Assembly: GCA_934132915.1 (NCBI GenBank)
Contig: CAKPAK010000060.1
Span: 1-8,571 of the forward strand
Source of the DNA: an uncultured Bacilli bacterium
GTDB lineage: Bacteria > Bacillota_I > Bacilli_A > RF39 > UBA660
Reading direction: 5' to 3'
Length of the DNA: 8,571 bases
Shown here: positions 1 to 5,049 of the stretch, piece by piece
How positions within the stretch are numbered: the stretch's first letter is position 1
Layout of the letters: each line of letters opens with the position of its first letter
Notes under the pieces: generated by a model
The model's input: only the letters and a program-made list of their open reading frames with translations
Database searches by the model: none
What the model was told of the DNA's origin: nothing
Translations under genes and position numbers: made by a program

Positions 1-77
1 TGGTGGACCCTGATGGACTCGAACCATCGACCGCCCGGTTATGAGCCGGATGCTCTAACCAACTGAGCTAAGGGTCC
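1..77 (-). tRNA. tRNA-Ile2 (anticodon CAU, lysidine type)
   Basis: The reverse complement folds into a complete 77-nt cloverleaf: a 7-bp acceptor stem (GGACCCU/AGGGUCC), a 4-bp D stem (GCUC/GAGC), a 5-bp anticodon stem with loop CUCAUAA, a 5-bp T stem (GAUGG/CCAUC) with loop UUCGAGU, and an encoded 3' CCA. The anticodon CAU is at 41-43. CAU can mean Met or the minor Ile isoacceptor whose C34 is changed to lysidine by TilS to read AUA. The acceptor pairs C4-G69 and C5-G68 are known TilS identity elements, and the overall sequence closely resembles the remembered Bacillus tRNA-Ile(CAU) rather than its elongator or initiator Met tRNAs. The Ile2 assignment is therefore preferred. A promoter lies directly upstream at 88-116. 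The gene ends exactly at the window edge, so further tRNAs could follow. Confidence 0.93.
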
Positions 78-87
78 GTATGCACTA

Positions 88-116
88 ATAATAGCACATT
101 TTTTTTAATCAATCAA
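88..116 (-). promoter_or_regulatory. Sigma-A-type promoter of the tRNA gene
   Basis: On the minus strand a -35 TTGATT (116-111) is followed after 17 nt by a -10 TATTAT (93-88) with a TG one base upstream (extended -10). The predicted start is a few bases before the tRNA 5' end at 77. Between guaD and this promoter (117-183) there are only A/T runs. I see no convincing hairpin terminator for the guaD operon, so read-through into the tRNA is possible. Confidence 0.6.
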
Positions 117-183
117 TCACTTTTTTGATTTTTTTTACTTTTTTTAAATAAAATGTAAAACCAGACCAAAAAAGCCACATTCG

Positions 184-639
184 TTAATAAATTTCTTTTT
201 CATTTTTTTGGTAATCTTCCATTAATTTCAAACACTCCGCATGATTTATTTGTTTTAACTGAAGAACATCTCCTTGATTTCCATTACGAATAAAATCATA
301 AATAAAATCATCACGAAAACCAATCTTACTAGCATCTTCTAAATCTGTACCATAATAAACTTCATGAATATTTGCCCACATAATTGCCGATAGACACATA
401 GGACAAGGATATCCCGTTGCATATAAAACACAATTCTTCAAATTATGCGTCCCCAATTTACGAGCAGCCTCACGAATCGCATTTATCTCCGCATGAGCAG
501 TTGGATCATGATGTAAAAGTACCGTATTTGAAGCAACAGAAACAATTTTCCCATCTAAAACAACAACCGCACCAAATGGTCCACCATCACCTCTTAAAGA
601 TGTTTCCTTTGCCCTTTTAATCCCTTCTTCCATATACAT
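184..639 (-). CDS. guaD: Guanine deaminase (CDA-fold)
   Basis: A 151-aa cytosolic zinc enzyme of the cytidine deaminase superfamily, predicted to hydrolyse guanine to xanthine and ammonia in purine salvage and catabolism. The zinc site is visible: HAE with His49 and catalytic Glu51, then PCPMC with Cys79 and Cys82. GGPFGAVVV (19-27), DPTAHAE (45-51) and the IGFRDDFIYDFI stretch (about 106-117) match Bacillus-type guanine deaminase (GuaD/GDEase) rather than TadA. A C-terminal Tyr ends the protein, as in that family. The start at 639 is supported by an AGGTAGGA ribosome binding site that overlaps the stop of the upstream Smr gene, only 10 nt away, so the two are probably co-transcribed. The main alternative is tRNA adenosine deaminase, which I consider less likely from the motifs. 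Confidence 0.88.
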   Translation of the reverse strand: MYMEEGIKRAKETSLRGDGGPFGAVVVLDGKIVSVASNTVLLHHDPTAHAEINAIREAARKLGTHNLKNCVLYATGYPCPMCLSAIMWANIHEVYYGTDLEDASKIGFRDDFIYDFIRNGNQGDVLQLKQINHAECLKLMEDYQKNEKEIY

Positions 640-649
640 AACAAAATTC

Positions 650-916
650 CTACCTTTCCTTCATCTTTACCACTGTACATCCAATATTTTCTCCACAAAG
701 TCGAAAACTTTCAACTCTCTTATGCCTAAGAAGAACTTCATGGGTTACATCGCGAACCACTCCACTTCCTATACCATGAATAATCAAAATCTCTGGATAC
801 CCCATTTGATAAGCTTCTTCTACAAAATCATAAACAGCAACCCGAGCACTTTCTCGATCAAAACCATGCAAATCAATTTTAGGCAACAAATCTAAAAAAA
901 TATCATATACACTCAT
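650..916 (-). CDS. Stand-alone Smr-domain protein
   Basis: An 88-aa protein made up almost entirely of one Smr domain, the fold found at the C-terminus of MutS2. It has the IDLHG motif near the N-terminus (DLHG at 15-18) and the HGIGSG loop (47-52), followed by the typical run toward the C-terminal TVV strand (about 80-83). Smr domains are known nucleic-acid-binding or nicking modules in recombination control and ribosome rescue. With no MutS or other domain attached, the target here is unknown. The ATG at 916 has an AGGTGA ribosome binding site 8 nt upstream. It lies 27 nt after the histidine kinase stop and 10 nt before guaD, suggesting an operon, with a possible promoter of its own at 943-972. 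Confidence 0.85.
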   Translation of the reverse strand: MSVYDIFLDLLPKIDLHGFDRESARVAVYDFVEEAYQMGYPEILIIHGIGSGVVRDVTHEVLLRHKRVESFRLCGENIGCTVVKMKER

Positions 917-942
917 TATCTACTTCACCTACAACATCAAAC

Positions 943-972
943 ATTATAACACAGTAATTGGTAACTTTACAA
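943..972 (-). promoter_or_regulatory. Possible internal promoter for the Smr gene and guaD
   Basis: On the minus strand there is a -35-like TTGTAA (972-967), an 18-nt spacer and a perfect TATAAT (948-943) preceded by TG plus one base, an extended -10. It overlaps the 3' end and stop of the histidine kinase gene and would give a leader of about 20 nt before the Smr start codon. It could uncouple the Smr gene and guaD from Spo0A-linked transcription of the kinase. The high A/T content makes chance matches likely enough to keep confidence moderate. Confidence 0.42.
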
Positions 973-2179
973 CAACTTTTGTTCCCATACCTAATTTAGA
1001 AAAATAATCTAAACTTCCCTGATGAGCACGAATAATTTCATTAGATAAACTAACTCCAAGCCCTGTTCCCTTTACTTTCGTTGTATAAAACATTTCTTTC
1101 ACATGAGCAAGCGTCTCATCATCCATTCCCTCTCCATTATCTATAATCTCAATATAATAATATTCCTTTAACAAATGCGCTACAATCTCTATCTTTCCTC
1201 CCCCCGAAATCGCTTCCAAACTATTTTTTATTAAATTAATAAAAACTTGTTTTAAACGACTATAATCCCCCAAAACATAAATCTCTTCTTGAGAAATACG
1301 AACAGAAAAATCAATATTTTTTCCTACCATTAGCAATTGAAGTTCCTCACTAATCTCCTCTAACAACAAATTAATATCAATAATTTCTCTTTCCACCTTT
1401 ACCTTACTAAATTCCATAAAATCATTCATAATATCTAAACTTCTAGTAAGCTCTTGCCGAATAATTGGAATATATCTCTTAACCTGATCCAAACATTGAA
1501 CATCCATCATATCTAAATAGCCCTTACACACAGCAATTGGATTTTTAACTTCATGGGTAATTTTAAACAAAGAATTTTTAATTTGCTTATCTCTTTCCAA
1601 CTCAGAAACAGTTAAATACAAAGAAGTTACCCGTTCCGCCAATTTAAACAAATACAACAACCCAAAAGGAAGAAGATAAAATAACAACATAAACAAAAAA
1701 ATTTGAAAGATCGAAATAATATTTTTAAATTGAAAAACATAAAAATATTCCATTGAAAAGAAAAAACCTTGTAAAATCGCAATCACCAAAATAAAAACAT
1801 TTTCTTTTTTATTTTTCTTCCAAAACCAATACCAAACAACAAAATAAAAACAATACTTAACAATCATAAGGTCAATATTCAAATGTAAATAAAAATAAGA
1901 ATACAACAACACAATCAAAGAAAGAAGTACACCAACACTAGATTGATTTTTTAAATAGGCAACGGCAATAGGTAAACTACAAAACAATAAGCCCAATAAA
2001 TTTCCTTTCACATTTCCATAGCGAAAACATAAATACATAGAACTAACCAAAGAAACATCCAATAATAATTGACTATATTTTTCCATCCTAATTTCTCGAT
2101 AACAACTATAAATAAAATAAATTAAAATTGGAAACATCATCAATATAATATTCAAAACAATATCTTCTATATAATCCAT
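944..2179 (-). CDS. Membrane sensor histidine kinase, sporulation-kinase-like
   Basis: A 411-aa protein. The N-terminal 180 residues contain about six or seven hydrophobic membrane segments with short loops and no recognisable sensor domain. A HisKA dimerisation domain follows with the H-box HEVKNP (phospho-acceptor His209), then an HATPase domain: N box around 315-323 (Asn315, Asn319), G1 DNGEGM (347-352) and G2 GTGLG (371-375). The multi-pass sensor and HExxNP H-box recall KinB/NtrB-type kinases, including Bacillus sporulation kinases that feed Spo0F/Spo0A. No response regulator lies nearby, so it is an orphan. The ATG at 2179 is chosen because AGAGGA sits 6 nt upstream; an in-frame extension to 2260 would run through the 0A boxes and promoter. 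The three 0A boxes upstream suggest Spo0A control. Role in sporulation is inference; the kinase call is secure. Confidence 0.9.
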   Translation of the reverse strand: MDYIEDIVLNIILMMFPILIYFIYSCYREIRMEKYSQLLLDVSLVSSMYLCFRYGNVKGNLLGLLFCSLPIAVAYLKNQSSVGVLLSLIVLLYSYFYLHLNIDLMIVKYCFYFVVWYWFWKKNKKENVFILVIAILQGFFFSMEYFYVFQFKNIISIFQIFLFMLLFYLLPFGLLYLFKLAERVTSLYLTVSELERDKQIKNSLFKITHEVKNPIAVCKGYLDMMDVQCLDQVKRYIPIIRQELTRSLDIMNDFMEFSKVKVEREIIDINLLLEEISEELQLLMVGKNIDFSVRISQEEIYVLGDYSRLKQVFINLIKNSLEAISGGGKIEIVAHLLKEYYYIEIIDNGEGMDDETLAHVKEMFYTTKVKGTGLGVSLSNEIIRAHQGSLDYFSKLGMGTKVVVKLPITVL

Positions 2180-2185
2180 CAATAT

Positions 2186-2191
2186 TCCTCT
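2186..2191 (-). promoter_or_regulatory. Ribosome binding site fixing the kinase start
   Basis: AGAGGA on the minus strand, 6 nt before the ATG at 2179-2177. It is the only good Shine-Dalgarno among the in-frame starts and decides against the longer reading that begins at 2260. Confidence 0.75.
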
Positions 2192-2206
2192 TTTCTTAAA
2201 ATCAAT

Positions 2207-2215
2207 ATTATCATA
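2207..2215 (-). promoter_or_regulatory. Candidate -10 region of the histidine kinase promoter
   Basis: The minus strand reads TATGATAAT here, offering TATGAT (2215-2210) or GATAAT (2212-2207) as the -10. No hexamer resembling TTGACA stands 16-18 nt upstream; the region where it should be is bordered by the nearest 0A box (2237-2243). A weak or missing -35 beside an activator box is what a Spo0A-activated sigma-A promoter would look like, but the start site is not proven. Confidence 0.4.
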
Positions 2216-2236
2216 CAAAATAAATTTCACTATTTT

Positions 2237-2271
2237 TGTCGAATCATGTCGAAAAGACAAAAATTGTCGAA
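2237..2271 (+). promoter_or_regulatory. Cluster of three Spo0A (0A) boxes
   Basis: Three exact copies of the 0A-box core TGTCGAA read on the plus strand at 2237-2243, 2247-2253 and 2265-2271. The first two are separated by TCA, a 10-bp repeat that reproduces the tandem arrangement known at the Bacillus abrB promoter, where two Spo0A DNA-binding domains sit head to tail. The third is 18 bp further on and touches the T-tract of the upstream terminator. Relative to the candidate -10 at 2215-2207 the boxes fall at about -34 to -68 of the kinase gene, suited to activation. Binding itself is inferred; no Spo0A gene is in the window. Confidence 0.78.
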
Positions 2272-2300
2272 AAAAAATAGAAGTCCAAACACTTCTATTT
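2270..2300 (-). terminator. Rho-independent terminator of the EIIB-like gene
   Basis: On the minus strand a perfect 10-bp stem AAATAGAAGT/ACTTCTATTT (2300-2291 with 2284-2275) encloses a 6-nt loop (GTTTGG) and ends in an uninterrupted T run (2277-2270). The TAG stop of the upstream gene (2297-2295) is inside the 5' arm. It separates that gene from the histidine kinase operon. Confidence 0.85.
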
Positions 2301-2609
2301 CAATTCATCAATATATTTTTTTAATTTCTTAGCATCTTTACCAAAAATAATTTTCAGTTGATCTTCAATTTCAACAACGCCCTTTGCACCAAGTTTCATA
2401 ATACCTTCTTTATTGGCTTTTGAAACATCCTTCAAAGTTACTTTAAATCGCGACATTTCCACTTCCGTATCAACAATATTATCCATTCCCCCAAGATACT
2501 CTACCAATTTATTAATTTCTAATTTAAAATCCTTACTATTAGCACGGATAACCGCTAAAAAAATAACAACTAAAACCGCAATAATAATAACATAATGTAT
2601 TGGTTGCAT
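2295..2609 (-). CDS. Membrane-anchored PTS EIIB-like protein lacking the active-site Cys
   Basis: A 104-aa protein with one N-terminal membrane helix (about 6-22) followed by a cytoplasmic domain resembling the EIIB domain of glucose-family phosphotransferase permeases. Recognisable parts are LVEYLGGMDNI (35-45), SRFKVTLKD (53-61, corresponding to the TRLRVxxKD strand), LGAKGVV (73-79) and QLKIIFG (84-90). In EIIB the phosphorylated Cys lies in a CxTR motif; here the matching position reads EMSR, giving Glu51. There is no Cys anywhere in the protein, so phosphotransfer is not expected. It may be a regulatory, binding or phosphomimetic relic. The ATG has GAGGTGG 4 nt upstream, and its own promoter and terminator make it a single-gene unit. 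Family by eye; function not known. Confidence 0.75.
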   Translation of the reverse strand: MQPIHYVIIIAVLVVIFLAVIRANSKDFKLEINKLVEYLGGMDNIVDTEVEMSRFKVTLKDVSKANKEGIMKLGAKGVVEIEDQLKIIFGKDAKKLKKYIDELK

Positions 2610-2627
2610 TTCTCCACCTCACTTACG

Positions 2628-2656
2628 ATTATACAATAAATTTAATACTTTAACAA
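2628..2656 (-). promoter_or_regulatory. Sigma-A-type promoter of the EIIB-like gene
   Basis: On the minus strand, -35 TTGTTA (2656-2651), a 17-nt spacer and a perfect TATAAT (2633-2628). The -35 begins only 5 nt after the stop of the upstream membrane-protein gene, with no hairpin between them, so some read-through is also possible. The leader to the ATG at 2609 is short. Confidence 0.65.
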
Positions 2657-2661
2657 GAGCC

Positions 2662-4176
2662 TTATTTTTTCAATAACAAATAGATATATTTTGAATTTCT
2701 AATTTTAATCTCCAGCCAAACCTTACTTGCTTCTAAAACCTCTCGATCAACATAAAGATAAAGACCTTCTTTATAATTTCCCGGCGTCATATCATAAAAG
2801 GAAGATTGTACCTCTTTATCTCCAAGTTGATATTTCAAAGTGGCATAATTAGAAAGAAATTCAAAATCACTCAATCGCCTTGGATAAGAAGAAACAATTT
2901 TCAAAAAGAGAATTGCCCCCTTTTCATCACCGATCATATATTGCCCTTGAAATTTCTCATCCCGAATTTCATACTCATAGGAATACGAAAAACGATCTCG
3001 AATTTCCGATGAAACAATTTGAAAACTACCGCCATGCATCACCGTATCTCCTAAATCAATAGATTGATTCAAAGAAACCGATGTTATCTTATCTTTTTCA
3101 AAGAAAATAGGTTTTAAATTAACCGTTCGCATTGACGCATAAGTAAGTTGCATTGCTTGATGTAATTCCTCATTCAAAACAGAATAGAGAAATAAATACG
3201 TATCACTCCCACCAAAACTTTGTCCTTGATAAACAACCCCCATATCCTTAAAATAATCCCCATAACGAACACTAGGAGAATAGCTATTACTCTTTGTTTT
3301 CAAAATCAAATTTGCAGAGTTAAATACCTGACTTCCCCCTTTCGAATGAAGAGAAAGCAAAACAGCAACAAAAGAATGTTCCATATCCCCAACAGAATTC
3401 CCTTGATAATCTTTATTAGTAACATAACTATTCATCACCCTAAAATCAAAATTATCCGTAGAAAAATTCTCACCCTCTTGATAAACTTTATCAATAATTT
3501 CTTTTTTAACAGAAAAAAAACTAACACCAATAACAACCAAAACAATCAAAATAATATGAATAAATACCTTATTCTCCAAATAATAATACTTTAATTCTCG
3601 AATACCACGATGAACTTTTCTCTGAGTAACTTCCGTTCCACCTAAAGTAAGTTCTATTTCCTCACTATCTTTCTCATCTCCTCCTAATTCTTGTAAATCG
3701 CGAACAAAATTAAATTTTTTAATATCAAAACCAAGTCCACGAACCAACAAAAATGCTAAAGAAATGTATTGAAAAACAATCAATATTCTCAAAAAATCTC
3801 GATACAAAAGTAATGTTTTTGTATCTAAAATAGAAATATAAATAGTATGCAATCCCTCATAAACAACTTGAATCATAACACCAGTAATAAAATAAAGTAA
3901 AATAAGCAATAAATACAAAAATCTAGGTTTCTTTTTATAACGCATCAAAGCATAAACAATCAAACAAATCAAAACCGCAATCAAAATAAACCAAATATAA
4001 TAGTTCGTAACATAAGAAATAGCATCTAACTTACTTTCACTTCCTTGAATAAAACCATTATAGTACTTCAAAAGCGAATTAACTTTCATTGTAAGAAAAC
4101 AAGATAATCCAAATAAAATCAAGTGAATTAATCGAAAATGCTTAATTAAAAAACCATATGGTTTTCTCAATATCAC
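2662..4176 (-). CDS. Uncharacterised membrane protein, five TM segments plus extracytoplasmic beta-rich region
   Basis: I do not recognise this 504-aa family. Membrane segments are at about 15-30, 59-79, 86-107, 128-147 and 204-222. Basic clusters (RYKKKPR at 79-85; KK at 153-154) put the N-terminus and the acidic/Thr-rich loop 148-203 inside, leaving the last ~280 residues outside. That outer part appears to hold two beta-rich segments starting near 240 (NFDFRVMNSYVTN) and 382 (GSFQIVSSEI), loosely reminiscent of DUF4352-type Ig-like folds; this is inference. The start is taken as GTG at 4176 because AGGTGGTGG precedes it. A longer reading from an ATG at 4254 would overlap the LysM gene by 20 nt and translate a promoter-like stretch. 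It sits 58 nt after the LysM gene, so the two may act together at the cell surface. Confidence 0.8.
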   Translation of the reverse strand: MILRKPYGFLIKHFRLIHLILFGLSCFLTMKVNSLLKYYNGFIQGSESKLDAISYVTNYYIWFILIAVLICLIVYALMRYKKKPRFLYLLLILLYFITGVMIQVVYEGLHTIYISILDTKTLLLYRDFLRILIVFQYISLAFLLVRGLGFDIKKFNFVRDLQELGGDEKDSEEIELTLGGTEVTQRKVHRGIRELKYYYLENKVFIHIILIVLVVIGVSFFSVKKEIIDKVYQEGENFSTDNFDFRVMNSYVTNKDYQGNSVGDMEHSFVAVLLSLHSKGGSQVFNSANLILKTKSNSYSPSVRYGDYFKDMGVVYQGQSFGGSDTYLFLYSVLNEELHQAMQLTYASMRTVNLKPIFFEKDKITSVSLNQSIDLGDTVMHGGSFQIVSSEIRDRFSYSYEYEIRDEKFQGQYMIGDEKGAILFLKIVSSYPRRLSDFEFLSNYATLKYQLGDKEVQSSFYDMTPGNYKEGLYLYVDREVLEASKVWLEIKIRNSKYIYLLLKK

Positions 4177-4182
4177 GCTAAA

Positions 4183-4191
4183 CCACCACCT
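4183..4191 (-). promoter_or_regulatory. Ribosome binding site supporting a GTG start
   Basis: AGGTGGTGG on the minus strand ends 6 nt before the GTG at 4176-4174. No comparable site precedes the in-frame ATG at 4254, so the shorter protein is preferred. Confidence 0.6.
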
Positions 4192-4203
4192 ATTATACTT
4201 AAA

Positions 4204-4232
4204 ATTATACACTAAAAAAAAAGAAATGAAAA
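4204..4232 (-). promoter_or_regulatory. Possible promoter of the unknown membrane-protein gene
   Basis: On the minus strand, TTTTCA (4232-4227), a 17-nt spacer and a perfect TATAAT (4209-4204) occupy the gap after the LysM gene. A second TATAAT lies at 4197-4192 but without a usable -35. The -35 is weak and the region is A/T-rich, so this is tentative; co-transcription with the LysM gene is the alternative. Confidence 0.38.
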
Positions 4233-4234
4233 GA

Positions 4235-4687
4235 TTATTTTTTCGGAAAAACAAGCAATTGTCCTTCTTTCAAATAAATCTTATCATTCTCAGTTAGTAA
4301 CTCCTCAATTGAAATTTTAAGTTTTTTCAATAGTTCGCCAATCGTTTCGTTCTCTGAAACTAAATAAAATTGCATCCCAGAAGCAGGCAACAATAAAGAT
4401 TGATTGGGATAAATATAATCATCTTTTTCTAAACCATTCGCCTGCAATAGCAAATCGTAGTCTACACCATATTTTTGAGCAATCTCATAAATACTATCTC
4501 CCTTTTGAACCGTATAGTACTGATAATTTCTCTTCCTTTGTTGAGGTACAACAACAAAAGAACCAACAGAAACTTCATAACCAGGAACAAATCCATTCAA
4601 ATTTCTTATCTCATCACTAGAAGTTCCATATTTTTTCGCAATAGATTCTAAAGTATCCCCAGCCATTACCATATAAACCTCATACAT
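4235..4687 (-). CDS. Triple LysM-domain protein without signal peptide
   Basis: A 150-aa protein made of three LysM repeats: about 2-48 (typical, with AGDTLESIAKKYG and a late LN), 56-101 (typical, KGDSIYEIAQKYG) and 104-150 (diverged, ENETIGELLKKL). LysM domains bind the glycan of peptidoglycan or related polymers. There is no signal peptide or membrane helix. In spore formers, small LysM proteins without a signal (for example the N-terminus of SafA) act on the mother-cell side during coat or cortex assembly, so a spore-envelope role is a reasonable but unproven idea. The ATG at 4687 is chosen because GGAAGTGAT lies 4 nt upstream; a reading from 4735 adds 16 residues with no good ribosome binding site. 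It is divergent from rpmB, and the 147-nt gap holds no clear promoter for it (best guess GTGACT-17-TATTTT). Confidence 0.85.
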   Translation of the reverse strand: MYEVYMVMAGDTLESIAKKYGTSSDEIRNLNGFVPGYEVSVGSFVVVPQQRKRNYQYYTVQKGDSIYEIAQKYGVDYDLLLQANGLEKDDYIYPNQSLLLPASGMQFYLVSENETIGELLKKLKISIEELLTENDKIYLKEGQLLVFPKK

Positions 4688-4774
4688 AAATATCACTTCC
4701 ATAAATAAAATATGCAAAAACAAAATTTTAGTCACAAATTAATCAAACTTTTACGACAAATCAAAATAAAATAT

Positions 4775-4803
4775 TTGACTTACCCCTTATTTTATGATAT
4801 AGT
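4775..4803 (+). promoter_or_regulatory. Sigma-A promoter of rpmB
   Basis: -35 TTGACT (4775-4780), a 17-nt spacer and -10 TATAGT (4798-4803) with an extended TG at 4795-4796. It gives a leader of about 25 nt containing a strong ribosome binding site, fitting high expression of a ribosomal protein gene. Confidence 0.8.
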
Positions 4804-4834
4804 TTTAATGCAATTCATTTCAAGGAGGGATATT

Positions 4835-5017
4835 ATGGCAAAAAATATATCAAATAAAAAAACAAATTTTGCAAATAACAGACCAAACTGTTTAAAAGTT
4901 ACTAAAAAAGCACAAAAAGTAAACTTACAACAAGTACAAATTGTTGACGAAAATGGAAACACAATGAAAGTAAGATTAAGTGCTAGAGAAATTAGAACTG
5001 CAAAAAAAGCTGCATAA
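4835..5017 (+). CDS. rpmB: Ribosomal protein bL28
   Basis: A 60-aa basic protein of the large ribosomal subunit. Family features are ANNRPN near residue 13-18 (usually GNNxSH in relatives), the VNLQQVQI strand (29-36) and the VRLSAREIRT helix (46-55). The N-terminus reads MAKNISNKKT where zinc-type L28 proteins carry a Cys pair; only one Cys (19) is present, so this is a zinc-free form. The start is the ATG at 4835, 6 nt after AAGGAGG (4822-4828); upstream in-frame codons from 4712 are not coding, because the promoter lies within them. It faces the rpe operon, the position rpmB has in Bacillus relatives. A terminator follows immediately. Confidence 0.95.
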   Translation: MAKNISNKKTNFANNRPNCLKVTKKAQKVNLQQVQIVDENGNTMKVRLSAREIRTAKKAA

Positions 5018-5046
5018 AAGAACTTTTCAGATTGAAAAGTTCTTTT
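5016..5046. terminator. Bidirectional terminator between rpmB and rpe
   Basis: A perfect 13-bp inverted repeat (5016-5028 with 5034-5046, AAAAGAACTTTTC and its complement) around a 5-nt loop AGATT. Both ends are A/T runs, so each strand gets a U-rich tail. It overlaps the rpmB stop codon and lies 3 nt beyond the rpe stop, serving both converging units. Confidence 0.88.
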
Positions 5047-5049
5047 ATT

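Noticed and set aside
117..183. Possible terminator after guaD in the A/T runs
   Set aside because: Only very short complementary pieces (AATC/GATT) can pair; no stem strong enough to call.
184..639. tRNA adenosine deaminase TadA as the identity of the deaminase
   Set aside because: The GGPFGAV, DPTAHAE and FxDDFIY motifs and the terminal Tyr match guanine deaminase, not TadA.
2180..2260. Longer N-terminus for the histidine kinase starting at 2260
   Set aside because: The extension has no ribosome binding site and would run through two 0A boxes and the -10; the ATG at 2179 has a strong site.
3220..3594. A 124-codon plus-strand open frame
   Set aside because: It lies antisense within the unknown membrane-protein gene, has an Asn/Ile-rich composition typical of AT-rich shadow frames, and no ribosome binding site or domain.
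4177..4254. ATG start at 4254 for the unknown membrane protein
   Set aside because: It would overlap the LysM gene and translate promoter-like TATAAT sequences; the GTG at 4176 has AGGTGGTGG in front.
4751..4760. 0A-like TTTGTCGTAA on the minus strand upstream of the LysM gene
   Set aside because: It has one mismatch to the core (TGTCGTA), stands alone and is not at a clear promoter; too weak to call, although it would fit the sporulation idea.
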